Positions 8,390 through 16,902 of a DNA stretch of 64,000 nt are shown piece by piece. Source of the stretch: DATFQE01 sp963739085 (GTDB taxonomy: Bacteria; Actinomycetota; Thermoleophilia; Gaiellales; Gaiellaceae); contig CAVTZA010000013.1 of assembly GCA_963739085.1 (NCBI GenBank), positions 186,001-250,000 of the forward strand, read 5' to 3'. The notes beneath the pieces are model-generated. The model did no database searches, had not been told where the DNA came from, and worked only from the letters and a program-made list of their open reading frames with translations. A program made the translations under genes and the position numbers. How positions within the stretch are numbered: the stretch's first letter is position 1; every line of letters starts with the position of its first letter.

Positions 8390-8857
8390 ATGGCTCGCCT
8401 GCTCGGACGCCTGGTGGGCGCACGCGAGGGCGACGGCGCCGTCTCGTCTGCTGCCCGCCTCCATCCCGGCGCGCTCCGCCGCGAGCGGCGCGCGCTCGTG
8501 CGCACCCGCGAGGAGCGCATCCGCGACCTGGGCGGACTGATGCTCGAGATGTACAGGCGGGACCGCTTCCGCGAAGACCTGCTCCAGGAGCGGTGTCTCG
8601 AGGTGATCGCGCTGGAAGAGCGGATCTCGGAGGTCGACGGACTGCTGGAGGCCGCCGCCGAGCTCCGCCGGCCCAGCACCGCTCCGCGCTGTGCCTGCGG
8701 CGCCCCGATCCAGTGGGGATCGCACTTCTGCGGGAACTGCGGGCGCCCCACCGGAGCGACACCGGTCGTCAGCTGCTCGAACTGCGGCTCGCCGGTGCCG
8801 GCGGACGCGCGCTTCTGCGCCGGCTGCGGGCAAGCGGTCGACGCTCCGGAGGCCTAG
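8390..8857 (+). CDS. Coiled-coil plus double zinc-ribbon protein
   Basis: A 155-residue protein. Residues about 20-95 are charged and helical, probably a coiled coil (RREERALVRTREERIRDLG region). They are followed by two zinc ribbons: CACGAPIQWGSHFCGNCG and CSNCGSPVPADARFCAGCG, each with two CxxC pairs. No catalytic domain is present; it is likely a structural or interaction protein. TACACT lies upstream at 8373-8378. Only three bases separate it from the next zinc-ribbon gene, so the two form an operon. Function unknown. Confidence 0.75.
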   Translation: MARLLGRLVGAREGDGAVSSAARLHPGALRRERRALVRTREERIRDLGGLMLEMYRRDRFREDLLQERCLEVIALEERISEVDGLLEAAAELRRPSTAPRCACGAPIQWGSHFCGNCGRPTGATPVVSCSNCGSPVPADARFCAGCGQAVDAPEA

Positions 8858-8860
8858 ACG

Positions 8861-9526
8861 ATGAGCGACTGCCCCAGCTGCGGCGCCCCGGTCGAGCCGG
8901 GTCAGGAGTACTGCCTCGACTGCGGCACGCGGCTGCCGGAGCGCCGGGGCGTGCTCGCCACCGTGGGGCGTGTCTGGCGGCGCCGTCTGCGCTGGTACCC
9001 GGGCGACTGGCTGCCGATCGTCCTGGCTCTGCTCGTCATCGCGGCCCTCGCCACCGCGGCCGCCGTCTACGCCGGTCGCGACGAGAACGAGACGGTTGCA
9101 GGCACGACAGTGATCGCGACGTCTCCTCCCGACGTCACCGGCCCAGCCACGCAGTCGACGAGAACGGAGACCGCGCCGGTCGCGAGCGTCCCTACGACGG
9201 GCACCTCGACGTCTCGCTCACCCGACGGCCCGGGGCCGGGCAACCCGGTCGAATGGCCCGCGGACGAGGACGGATTCACCGTCGTCCTCGCCTCGCTCCC
9301 GGTCTCAGGCGGACGCGATACGGCGCTCCAGAAGGCGCGCAGCGCTCTCCGGTCCGGGATCAAGGAGGTCGGCGTGCTCGACTCGGAGGACTACGCCAGC
9401 CTGCACCCGGGCTTCTACGTGGTCTTCGCCGGCGTCTACCCCAACCTCGAGGAGGCTGAGGGCGCCGTCTCCGACGCGACGGGCGCAGGGTTCCCGAACG
9501 CCTACGCGCGCGAGATCACGCGTTGA
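8861..9526 (+). CDS. Membrane protein: zinc ribbon, one TM helix, Ser/Thr linker, SPOR-like domain
   Basis: A 221-residue protein. A cytoplasmic zinc ribbon (CPSCGAPVEPGQEYCLDCG, residues 4-22) precedes a single membrane helix about 50-70 (LPIVLALLVIAALATAA). Then comes an extracellular Thr/Ser/Pro-rich linker (about 80-130), and a C-terminal domain (FTVVLASLPVSGG through YVVFAGVYPNLEEA) with the size and pattern of a SPOR peptidoglycan-binding repeat. It looks like a one-pass protein linking a cytoplasmic zinc module to the cell wall. It is co-transcribed with the preceding zinc-ribbon gene. Confidence 0.72.
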   Translation: MSDCPSCGAPVEPGQEYCLDCGTRLPERRGVLATVGRVWRRRLRWYPGDWLPIVLALLVIAALATAAAVYAGRDENETVAGTTVIATSPPDVTGPATQSTRTETAPVASVPTTGTSTSRSPDGPGPGNPVEWPADEDGFTVVLASLPVSGGRDTALQKARSALRSGIKEVGVLDSEDYASLHPGFYVVFAGVYPNLEEAEGAVSDATGAGFPNAYAREITR

Positions 9527-9558
9527 GCCAAGCCGCCGCGCTGAGCCAAGCCGCGGCT
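9523..9558. repeat. 18-bp imperfect tandem duplication
   Basis: Two 18-base units (9523-9540 and 9541-9558) share the 13-base core TGAGCCAAGCCGC. The first overlaps the stop of the SPOR-like gene, and the second ends in the stop codon of the convergent minus-strand gene. Probably a recent slippage duplication. Confidence 0.6.
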
Positions 9559-10006
9559 ACGCCGCGACGTTGCTGCGCTCGAGGTGCTGGTGCGAGGGGC
9601 AGTAGTCCCGCTCGGGCAGCGGTGTCCGCTGGCAGGGCTTGCCCTTGCGGGTCGTGGCGCGGCAACGCGGAACACCGCCGTCGAACGCGCCGGCCTCGAT
9701 CTGCTCCTGGATGAAGGCGACGGCGGCGCTGACTCCCTCGCTCACGGCCCAGGCGACCTGCGCCTGCGCGGTGATCGGGAAATAGCGGCGAATGTCCTGG
9801 AAGAGAGCCCGATCCGGCTTCGCGAAATACTGCGGATCGCGGGCCAGTCGCTCCATCGTGCTCTCGCACGCGGCGAGCACCTCACGCCGATGCTCGAGTC
9901 GGGTCTCCTCGTCGATGTACGGATCGACCAAGTCCTTAATCGACCTGTAAATCGCGCGTGAATACTGATACATGCAGCTTTGAATCTCGAGAGTCTTGTC
10001 GCTCAT
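9557..10006 (-). CDS. Conserved hypothetical protein with C-terminal Cys/His motif
   Basis: About 149 residues. The N-terminal two thirds are helical (SCMYQYSRAIYRSIKDLVDP, then TMERLARDPQYFAKP). The C-terminus has RCRATTRKGKPCQRT and a YCPSHQH tail, giving a C-x(9)-C-x(9)-C-x(2)-H arrangement like the short zinc-binding motif found in several actinobacterial and phage-linked hypotheticals. I cannot name the function. The ATG at 10006 is chosen; a TTG at 10042 would add 12 residues and cannot be excluded. It converges on the SPOR-like gene. Confidence 0.65.
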   Translation of the reverse strand: MSDKTLEIQSCMYQYSRAIYRSIKDLVDPYIDEETRLEHRREVLAACESTMERLARDPQYFAKPDRALFQDIRRYFPITAQAQVAWAVSEGVSAAVAFIQEQIEAGAFDGGVPRCRATTRKGKPCQRTPLPERDYCPSHQHLERSNVAA

Positions 10007-10055
10007 CTCCAGTATCCAGTCCGAGTCGTTAAGGCCCAGCAAATTCTCGTTAAAC

Positions 10056-10069
10056 GGCCATTAATGGCC
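10056..10069. repeat. Perfect 14-bp palindrome GGCCATTAATGGCC
   Basis: A perfect palindrome with an AT-rich centre in the 223-base divergent gap between the Cys/His hypothetical and the WYL regulator. It lies about 200 bases before the regulator and about 15 bases upstream of the alternative TTG start of the other gene. Its size and symmetry suit a dimeric regulator site. The rest of the gap has AACAAT (10255-10260) just before the WYL gene and nothing else recognisable. Confidence 0.4.
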
Positions 10070-10268
10070 CCAGCGAAGCGGCTGGTCGGCCTAGTCTAGC
10101 GACCGAAGTTCGCTGTTACAAACTCGCGGCCGCTGTTGTCTTCTCGGAGAACGGCACGTCCCCCAAACAGGCCGACTCAAGACACTCTGTGCCCATTTTC
10201 CCGTTCCTTACACATCGCGGATCCGGCGGCTCGCGTTGTCAGAGGTGGATCGGGAACAATAGGCGGTG

Positions 10269-12275
10269 ATGTCGCACGACACCGACAAGCTCATCCGCCA
10301 GCTCTCGCTCGTCGCCTTCCTCATGGCGGAACGCCGGCCGCTCACGGCGCGCGACGTCAAGCAGAACGTCGAGGGGTACTCGGAGATGTCCGACGAGGCC
10401 TTCGCGCGGCGCTTCTATGCCGACCGGGCCGAGCTGATCGCGCTCGGCGTCCCCCTCGACTCCCAGCGCGACGAGTTCACCGGCGAGGAGCTCTACACCC
10501 TCCGCTCCGAGCGCTACTTCCTGCCGTCGCTCGACCTCACGGACGACGACCTCGCGGCGCTGCAGACCTCCTTGTACCTGCTCGAGGGCAAGTTCGCCTA
10601 CGCGGAGCCGCTCCGGCTCGCGCTCCAGAACCTCGCCCTGGGCCGGCCGGGCTTCGACCCGCCGCCAACGGAGACGGCCGGGCGCGTGGACGTGCGCGAT
10701 CCCGACTACTCGCCCGAGATGCCGGGCCGGCTCGCGAAGCTCGAGTCCGCGATCTCCAAGCAGCGCACGGTCAAGTTCGAGTACTGGTCGATCAACCGCG
10801 ACGAGCAGCGCGAGCGCACCATCAACCCCTACGCCCTCCTGCCGGAGAACGGCGTCTGGTACGTGATCGGCGAGGACCTCGAGGACGGCCGGCGCAAGAA
10901 GTTCCGTGTCTCGCGAGTGCGCAGCGACATCCGGCTCGCGACGCGCCGCGAGCGCGACTTTCGCATTCCGACCGACTTCGAGATCGACGACTACCGCGGC
11001 CGCGCGAACTGGCAGGTCGGGGACATCCGAGGCGAGGCCCGGATCGAGGTCGCCGGCGACACGGCATGGTGGGTGCAGCGGGTCCACGGCAATGCCGGCC
11101 GCCTGGAGGACGGGGTGTTCGTCACCGAGTACGCGAGCATTCCGCTCCTCGCGACCTGGATTCTCCGCCAGGAGGGCCACGCCGTCCCGCTCGAGCCGGC
11201 CAAGCTCCGCACGGAGGTCGAGCGCGCCCTGAAGCGCGTGGCACGCGCGCACGAGGGCCGACCGCCCAAGGTCGCGAACGAGGTTCCGGCCGAGGAGCCC
11301 GAGTCGAGCGAGCGGCCGGCCGGGCCGGTTGCGCCCGAGCGGTTCGGGGTCCTGCAGGCCCTGCTGGCCTATCTGCTCGCGCGCTGCGGCGACAAGACGG
11401 AGGCGGAGTTTCCGGCGCAGGACCTGGTCGACCGCTTCCACATCCCGCACGAAGCGCTCGAGGAGCATCTCTCGCTGCTCAACCTCGTCAATTTCGGCGG
11501 CGGGTGCTACGCGGTCTACGCCCAGCTCCGCGGCGACCGCGTGACCGTGCTCAAGGAGCTGTTCGGCGACACGTTCCGCTCTGCGCCGCGGCTCACTCCG
11601 CTCGAGGCACGGGCGATCCGGCTCGCGCTCGACTTCGTCGGGCCGATGATCGCGGCCGACACCCGCAGTCCGCTCGACAACGTGCGCAAGAAGCTCGAGG
11701 AGACGTTCGGCCAGTTCGACGTCCAGGGCACTGCGCCGGAGGGCTCCGACGCGACCGAGGAGGCGCTGCTGGCGGCGCTGAACGCCGGGATCAGCGATCA
11801 CCGCGTGATCGAGATCGAGTACCAGAAGGAAGGCGAGGAGTCGCCGACGCAGCGGCTCGTCGAGCCGTACTACATCGAACGGGAGCTGCCCTTCTGGTAC
11901 GTGCACGCGTTCGACCTGACGAGAGGCGGCCAGCGCAGCTTCCGGCTCGACCGGATGCGCAGCGCCACCCTGACCGACGACACCTTCGAGCCGAGGCCGG
12001 AGTTCACGCCCGAGCGGCTGCGTGACGCCACGATCGCGCGGGTCTGGTACGCGCCGGCGTTCGCGCGGTGGCGCCTCGAGCGCGGCGCCCGGGCCCTGGT
12101 CGACGGCGCGGCGCTCGACGATGTCCCGGTCGGCAGCCTCGAGTGGCTCGCCTCCGAGATCCTCGGCGCGCGCGGCGACGCGGTCGTGCTCGAGCCGCTG
12201 GAGCTGCGCGTCCACGTCGCCGAACGTGCGCGGGCGCTGCTCGACCAGCTGGCGCTCGAGCAGGCCCCGGCCTAG
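10269..12275 (+). CDS. Fused PafB/PafC-type transcriptional regulator with two WYL domains
   Basis: About 668 residues holding two consecutive HTH-WYL units. Unit one has an N-terminal winged-helix region (DKLIRQLSLVAFLMAERRPL) and a WYL core at INPYALLPENGVWYVIGEDL. Unit two begins after the linker at about 350 (QALLAYLLARCGDKTEAEF) and has a second core around VEPYYIERELPFWYVHAFDL. PafB and PafC of mycobacteria form a heterodimer that activates the LexA-independent DNA-damage response, and fused versions are known in other actinobacteria. That role is inferred here from architecture alone. ATG 10269 is 8 bases after AACAAT; a GTG at 10266 is an alternative. Confidence 0.8.
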   Translation: MSHDTDKLIRQLSLVAFLMAERRPLTARDVKQNVEGYSEMSDEAFARRFYADRAELIALGVPLDSQRDEFTGEELYTLRSERYFLPSLDLTDDDLAALQTSLYLLEGKFAYAEPLRLALQNLALGRPGFDPPPTETAGRVDVRDPDYSPEMPGRLAKLESAISKQRTVKFEYWSINRDEQRERTINPYALLPENGVWYVIGEDLEDGRRKKFRVSRVRSDIRLATRRERDFRIPTDFEIDDYRGRANWQVGDIRGEARIEVAGDTAWWVQRVHGNAGRLEDGVFVTEYASIPLLATWILRQEGHAVPLEPAKLRTEVERALKRVARAHEGRPPKVANEVPAEEPESSERPAGPVAPERFGVLQALLAYLLARCGDKTEAEFPAQDLVDRFHIPHEALEEHLSLLNLVNFGGGCYAVYAQLRGDRVTVLKELFGDTFRSAPRLTPLEARAIRLALDFVGPMIAADTRSPLDNVRKKLEETFGQFDVQGTAPEGSDATEEALLAALNAGISDHRVIEIEYQKEGEESPTQRLVEPYYIERELPFWYVHAFDLTRGGQRSFRLDRMRSATLTDDTFEPRPEFTPERLRDATIARVWYAPAFARWRLERGARALVDGAALDDVPVGSLEWLASEILGARGDAVVLEPLELRVHVAERARALLDQLALEQAPA

Positions 12276-14083
12276 TCCTCCTCACTCTGCGGCGTCTCGA
12301 GCGGCAGGGTGAGGGTGAAGGTCGCGCCTTGTCCCGGCGACGACGCGACGGCGATCGAGCCGCCGTGCGCCTCGGCGATCGAGCGCGCGATGAAGAGGCC
12401 GAGCCCGGTGCCGGGCTTCGTCTTGTCGCCGACCCTGGCCCGGCCGAACTTCTCGAAGATCAGCCGTTGCTGCTCGGACGGAATCCCAGGCCCGCGGTCG
12501 CTGACCGCCACCTCCACACGGCCGTTCTGGGTCTGCGTGGTGACGCGAACCTCCCCGCCCGACGGCGAGTACTTGACGGCGTTGTCGATGAGGTTCGACA
12601 GCACCTGGCGGAGACGCTCGCCGTCGCCGCGAATGCTCGGCACGGCGCCCGCGACCTCGGCCCGGACTCTCACCTCGTCCTGACCCGATTCCGCGGCCGC
12701 GGCCGCGGCTCGGGCGAGCGCTCCGACGTCGACGTCGGCGAACGAGTAGGTGAACGTGCCCGCCTCGATCCGCGACGTGTCGAGGACGTCCTCCACGAGC
12801 GCCGAGAGGCGACCGGTCTCGTGAGCGATGAGGCCGAGGAACGACTCACGCTGCTCCGGCCCGAGCTCACGCCAGCGCGACCGAAGGGTCTCTGCGGAGC
12901 CGATCAGCGACGCCATCGGGCTTCGGAGCTCGTGCGAGACGAGGGAGACGAAGTCGGCCCGCAGCGCGGACAGCCGGCGCAGCTCGTCCACGGTCGCCCG
13001 CTCGGCCTCGTATGCGTGGATGTTCTGCACGGTCGCGCCGAGGAAGCGGCCCAGGAGGGTGACGAGCTCGATCTCCTGCTCGTCGAAGGAGGCCGGCTCC
13101 TTCCGCACGAGTGAGAGCATCCCGATCGTCTCCGCGCCCGCCAGCAGCGGCGCGGCGACCCTGCACCGCAGTCCGAGCTCCAGGAACTGGTTCTCCTCTG
13201 GATGCTCCTGATCTGCCATGTCCAGGCGGTAGACCGGCCGGCCCGTCGTCCGCACCCGCTCGAGCATCGAGCCGGCCACGGGACGCCGCGTGCCGGGCGG
13301 GAAGACGTCTTCGGCGCCGACCCCGGCTGTCGCCATGACCTGTACGGTCGCGTCGTCGGCGAGCACGATCGCGGTGCGGTCGAAGGGAACAAGGCCACGA
13401 AGCTCGCGGATGAAGGCACCGAACGCCTGCTCGAGGTCGAGCGACGAGGCGAGAGCGCGGGCACAGCTGTTGGCGGCGTCGAGCAGGTCGGCGCGACGCC
13501 CGAGCTCGTCTCGCAGTGTTTCCGCCTCGCGCGCCCGCTGCTCCGCGATCGTCGTCTGTCCACGGAGCCGCTCGACGAGCCAGCCGACGATGAGGCCTGT
13601 GATCATGCCGACGCCGATCCCGAAGGTGACGTTGCCGACGTCGTACGGGTGGTCGAAGCGGTTCGCCCGGAGGTACTCGAAGCCCGCGTAGACGACCCCG
13701 AACGCGAGCGGCATCAGCACGCCGCCCCAGATCCCGTAGCGGAGCGCCGCCTCCACGATCGGGATGAAGACCGCCTGGCGAATCGGCGTGCCCGAGTCGA
13801 ACGAGTAGATGAGCACGTAGCTGGCGACGACGAGCGCGTCGAAGACGAGCGCGACTGCCCCCAGGCGGACGAGCGAACGATGCGACAACTCGCGGCGACT
13901 GAGCCAGAAGAGCACGATGGAGCCGACAGCGAGGACCGCGGTGGTCGTCCAGCCGAGCACCTCGTAGCGGCGGCTCGGGTACGAGTCGTCGGCGCTCACG
14001 AGCTGGAACAGGACGAACGCGAGCGCCCCGAGGCGCACCCAGGCGACCCAGCGCTCGGTCTCCTGCAACGACTGGCGGCTCAT
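12272..14083 (-). CDS. Membrane-bound sensor histidine kinase (TM-GAF-HisKA-HATPase)
   Basis: A 603-residue orphan sensor kinase. Five or six hydrophobic helices fill about residues 15-185, followed by a short coiled coil. A GAF domain covers about 205-345 (LVPFDRTAIVLADDATVQVM). The HisKA box FVSLVSHELRSPMASL carries the phospho-acceptor His. The ATPase domain has an N box (LIDNAVKYSPSGGEV), a G1 box (VSDRGPGIP) and a G2 box (KPGTGLGLFIARS). No response regulator gene lies nearby. Its ATG overlaps the queG stop as ATGA, so it is translated after queG from one message. Its stop overlaps the WYL gene stop by 4 bases. Confidence 0.9.
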   Translation of the reverse strand: MSRQSLQETERWVAWVRLGALAFVLFQLVSADDSYPSRRYEVLGWTTTAVLAVGSIVLFWLSRRELSHRSLVRLGAVALVFDALVVASYVLIYSFDSGTPIRQAVFIPIVEAALRYGIWGGVLMPLAFGVVYAGFEYLRANRFDHPYDVGNVTFGIGVGMITGLIVGWLVERLRGQTTIAEQRAREAETLRDELGRRADLLDAANSCARALASSLDLEQAFGAFIRELRGLVPFDRTAIVLADDATVQVMATAGVGAEDVFPPGTRRPVAGSMLERVRTTGRPVYRLDMADQEHPEENQFLELGLRCRVAAPLLAGAETIGMLSLVRKEPASFDEQEIELVTLLGRFLGATVQNIHAYEAERATVDELRRLSALRADFVSLVSHELRSPMASLIGSAETLRSRWRELGPEQRESFLGLIAHETGRLSALVEDVLDTSRIEAGTFTYSFADVDVGALARAAAAAAESGQDEVRVRAEVAGAVPSIRGDGERLRQVLSNLIDNAVKYSPSGGEVRVTTQTQNGRVEVAVSDRGPGIPSEQQRLIFEKFGRARVGDKTKPGTGLGLFIARSIAEAHGGSIAVASSPGQGATFTLTLPLETPQSEED

Positions 14084-15090
14084 CCGTCTCCTCGGCCCTC
14101 GTCGAGCCGGTTGCACGCCCACTCCGCGTACTCCTGGAGCAACGGGTCGTCGCCTTCGAGGTAGCGGCCGGCAAGCCGTCGATCCTCCTCGCGCCCAGCA
14201 TTGCCCAGCGCGACGAGCGCGTTGCGCTGCAGGTAGCGCCCGTCGTTCCGCGGCACGAACAGGCGCCGGTAATCGTCCGCGAGCTGCTGGGCGTCGCGCT
14301 CGAGCCAGTCCACGAGCGACACGTTCGCCTCCGCGTCCTCCGGCAGCGGGTCGTTCGCGCGGCGCTTCTCCACGCCGCGGTTCCACGGGCAGACGTCCTG
14401 GCAGATGTCGCAGCCGTACACCTGCGCGCCGAGCGCCTCCCGGTAGGGCTCGGGCACGTCGTTCGCGGTCTGCGTCCAGTAGGAGAGGCACCGGGTCGAG
14501 TCGAGCGTCCCGGGCTCGTCGAGCGCGTCGGTGGGACAGGCGTCGATGCAGAGGCGGCACGTCCCGCAGTCGAGGTCGAGCGGCGGCGTCGGCTCGAGCT
14601 CCGCCTGCGTGACGAGCGTGCCGAGCACCACCCACGAGCCGAAGCGGCGGGTGATCAGCAGCGTGTTCTTGCCGTAGAACCCGACGCCGGCGCGCGCTGC
14701 GGCTTCGCGGTCGACGTGCTGGTTCTCGTCGACGAGCACGCGGTAGAGGCCGCCGAGGCGGCGGCCGAGCGCGTCGAGCTTCTCGCGGAGCTCCGCGTAC
14801 GAGTCGCGCCAGGTGTAACGCGGGAGCCGGCCCTCGCCCGGCTGGGGATCCGGGGCGGGAGCGTAGTAGCAGAGGGCGGCAGACACCACCGTGCGCGCCC
14901 CGTCGAGGAGCGTTTCGGGATGACACGACTGCTCCGGCCTGGCCATGGTGAAGCGCATGTCGGCGAACAGCCCGCGCTCCCGCCGCTCGAGGATGTGCCG
15001 CTCGGTGGCGTCGTAGGGCGCAACGCGGGCGGCTCCGACGACGTCCAGGCCGATCTCCTCGCCTATCCGCTCGAGCTCTGCCGCCCTCAT
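14080..15090 (-). CDS. queG: Epoxyqueuosine reductase QueG
   Basis: A 336-residue cobalamin- and iron-sulfur-dependent enzyme that reduces epoxyqueuosine to queuosine in tRNA. Two 4Fe-4S clusters are supplied by CGTCRLCIDACPTDAL and YGCDICQDVCPWNRG. The upstream domain holds GVGFYGKNTLLI and FGSWVVLGTLVTQ, and the C-terminal segment is HEAT-like (YLQRNALVALGNAG). The length is slightly below that of E. coli QueG but all four-Cys motifs are present. No other queuosine gene lies in the window. A CACAAT hexamer (15098-15103, minus strand) precedes the ATG by 7 bases. Confidence 0.93.
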   Translation of the reverse strand: MRAAELERIGEEIGLDVVGAARVAPYDATERHILERRERGLFADMRFTMARPEQSCHPETLLDGARTVVSAALCYYAPAPDPQPGEGRLPRYTWRDSYAELREKLDALGRRLGGLYRVLVDENQHVDREAAARAGVGFYGKNTLLITRRFGSWVVLGTLVTQAELEPTPPLDLDCGTCRLCIDACPTDALDEPGTLDSTRCLSYWTQTANDVPEPYREALGAQVYGCDICQDVCPWNRGVEKRRANDPLPEDAEANVSLVDWLERDAQQLADDYRRLFVPRNDGRYLQRNALVALGNAGREEDRRLAGRYLEGDDPLLQEYAEWACNRLDEGRGDG

Positions 15091-15097
15091 GACTCCA

Positions 15098-15124
15098 ATT
15101 GTGCCCCTGTGTGGTGGATACGAT
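15098..15124. promoter_or_regulatory. Divergent -10 boxes, queG and MDR dehydrogenase
   Basis: CACAAT on the minus strand (15098-15103) serves queG. TACGAT on the plus strand (15119-15124) is 8 bases before the ATG at 15133. The whole divergent gap is only 42 bases, so the -35 regions of each promoter lie inside the opposite gene. Confidence 0.45.
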
Positions 15125-15132
15125 CGCCGCCC

Positions 15133-16125
15133 ATGAAGGCGATCCGCATCCACGAGGACGGCGGCCCCGAGGTTCTTCGGTACGAGGAGGCGCCCGATCC
15201 CACTGCCGGTCCAGGTGAGGTGCTGGTCTCGCTCCGGGCGGCTTCGCTCAACCGGCTCGACGTCTGGGTCCGCCGGGGCCTGCCGTCGGTGCCCAAGCCG
15301 CGGATCCTCGGCGCGGACGGAGCAGGCATCGTCGCCGGGCTCGGCGAGGGTGTCCAGGGGCTCGAGAAGGGCCAGCGCGTTGTCATCAATCCGGGCCTCG
15401 AGCACGGCGACGGGCGCATCACCGTGGTCGGCGAGCACACCGACGGGACCCATGCCGAGCTGATCGCCGTGCCGGCGTCGAACGTCCACCCCCTTCCCGA
15501 CTCGCTGTCGTTCGAGCAGGCCGCCGCGTTCCCCCTGGTCTACGAGACCGTCTACCGCATGCTCGTGACGCGGGCCGCGCTCCGCGAGGGCGAGTGGGTG
15601 CTCGCGTGGGGAGTCGGCAGCGGGATCGGCACCGCCACGTTGGCGCTCGCGACCGCCCTCGGCGCGCGGGTGATCGCGACGTCGTCGAGCGACGACAAGC
15701 TGGCGAAGGCAACCGAGCTCGGCGCCGAGGCGACCATCAACCACGCCGACGAGGATGTCGCCGCGCGGGTCAAGGAGGCCACGGGCGGCCGCGGGGCCGA
15801 CGTCGTCGTCGAGCACGTCGGCGAGGCGACCTGGCAGACCTCGCTGGCGGCCGCCGGCCAGGGCGCACGCGTCACCGTGTGCGGCGCAACGACGGGGCCG
15901 AACCCGAAGGCTGCGCTCCACCGCGTCTGGTGGAAGCAGCTCACGATCCTGGGCTCGACGATGGGCACGCGCGAGGACTTCGCAGGCGCTTACGAGCTCG
16001 TCAAGGCGGGGCGCGCGCCGGTCGTCGTCGACTCGGTCTTCCCGCTCGCCGAGGCCCGCGCAGCCCACGAGCGCATGGAACGCGGCGAGCAGATGGGGAA
16101 GATCGTGCTCGCGATCCCCGGGTAG
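15133..16125 (+). CDS. Medium-chain dehydrogenase/reductase (quinone oxidoreductase-like)
   Basis: A 330-residue MDR superfamily protein. The N-terminal GroES-like domain begins MKAIRIHEDGGPEVLRYEE and contains SLNRLDVWVRRG. The nucleotide domain has GVGSGIGTATLALATALGA, then TSSSDDKLAKATELGA. The Cys-rich structural-zinc loop usual in zinc alcohol dehydrogenases is absent; the segment reads NPGLEHGDGRITVVGEHTDG instead. This favours an NADPH:quinone or enoyl reductase-like activity, though a zinc alcohol dehydrogenase ancestry is likely. TACGAT 8 bases upstream sets the ATG. It converges with the SDR gene with a 6-base gap. Confidence 0.85.
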   Translation: MKAIRIHEDGGPEVLRYEEAPDPTAGPGEVLVSLRAASLNRLDVWVRRGLPSVPKPRILGADGAGIVAGLGEGVQGLEKGQRVVINPGLEHGDGRITVVGEHTDGTHAELIAVPASNVHPLPDSLSFEQAAAFPLVYETVYRMLVTRAALREGEWVLAWGVGSGIGTATLALATALGARVIATSSSDDKLAKATELGAEATINHADEDVAARVKEATGGRGADVVVEHVGEATWQTSLAAAGQGARVTVCGATTGPNPKAALHRVWWKQLTILGSTMGTREDFAGAYELVKAGRAPVVVDSVFPLAEARAAHERMERGEQMGKIVLAIPG

Positions 16126-16131
16126 CGCCGC

Positions 16132-16902
16132 CTACTCGGGCGTCACGTACGCGGCGGTCAGACCACCGTCGACGAGAAAGGTCGACGCGTTCACATACGA
16201 CGACTCGTCGCTCGCGAGGAAGAGCGCCGCGTTGACGATCTCGCGCGGCTTCGCGAGCCGGCCCATCGGCAAGTGGATCTGGCGCCGCTCGTAGGCGGCA
16301 GGGTCGTCGCCGAAGATCCGCAGCAGCAGCGGCGTCTCGACCGGGCCAGGACAGAGCGCGTTCACGCGCACGCCCTGGCGCGCGAACTGCACGCCCAGCT
16401 CGCGGGTCAGCGAGAGCACCGCTCCCTTCGAGGCCGTGTACGAAATCTGCGACGTAGCCGCGCCTACGAGCGCCACGAACGACGCGACGTTGATCACCGA
16501 GCCGCCCCCACGCTCGAGCAGGTAGGGGATTCCGTACTTGCAGCAGAGGTAGACGCCCTTGGTGTTGACGTCCTGGACCCGCTGCCACGCGTCCGGTTCT
16601 GTCTCGAGAATCGAGCCGTCGTCCGCCGGTGAGATGCCCGCGTTGTTGTAGAGCACGTCGATGCCGCCGTAGCGCTCGGCAGTCGCGCGGTACATGGCCT
16701 GGACGCTGTCGGCGTCGGCCACGTCCACGGTGACCGCGATTGCGTCGCGTGCCTCCGCGGCCGTCTGCTCGGCCGCGGCCGCGTCGACGTCGGCGACGCA
16801 CACGCTCGCGCCCTCCGCCGAGAACAGGAGCGCAGCCTCGCGGCCCATGCCGCCGCCGGCACCCGTGATCACTGCGACCTTGCCCTCGAGCCGGCCCGCC
16901 AC
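16132..16902 (-). CDS. Short-chain dehydrogenase/reductase (SDR)
   Basis: A 256-residue classical SDR. The cofactor motif is ITGAGGGMGREAA (TGxxxGxG), followed by CVADVD, whose Asp favours NAD(H). LYNNAGIS matches the NNAG motif, and the catalytic Tyr-x3-Lys is in ISYTASKGAVLSL. The C-terminal LVDGGLTAAYV is typical of the glucose/ribitol-type SDRs. The GTG start overlaps the last base of the aldehyde dehydrogenase stop codon, so it is the last gene of the run puuD-like, puuD-like, aldehyde dehydrogenase, SDR. It could oxidise an alcohol group of a gamma-glutamylated intermediate, but this is context-based only. Confidence 0.9.
   Translation of the reverse strand: MAGRLEGKVAVITGAGGGMGREAALLFSAEGASVCVADVDAAAAEQTAAEARDAIAVTVDVADADSVQAMYRATAERYGGIDVLYNNAGISPADDGSILETEPDAWQRVQDVNTKGVYLCCKYGIPYLLERGGGSVINVASFVALVGAATSQISYTASKGAVLSLTRELGVQFARQGVRVNALCPGPVETPLLLRIFGDDPAAYERRQIHLPMGRLAKPREIVNAALFLASDESSYVNASTFLVDGGLTAAYVTPE

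Noticed and set aside
10239..12215. Long minus-strand frame opposite the WYL regulator
   Set aside because: Composition and lack of any conserved motif mark it as the mirror of the strongly supported plus-strand gene.
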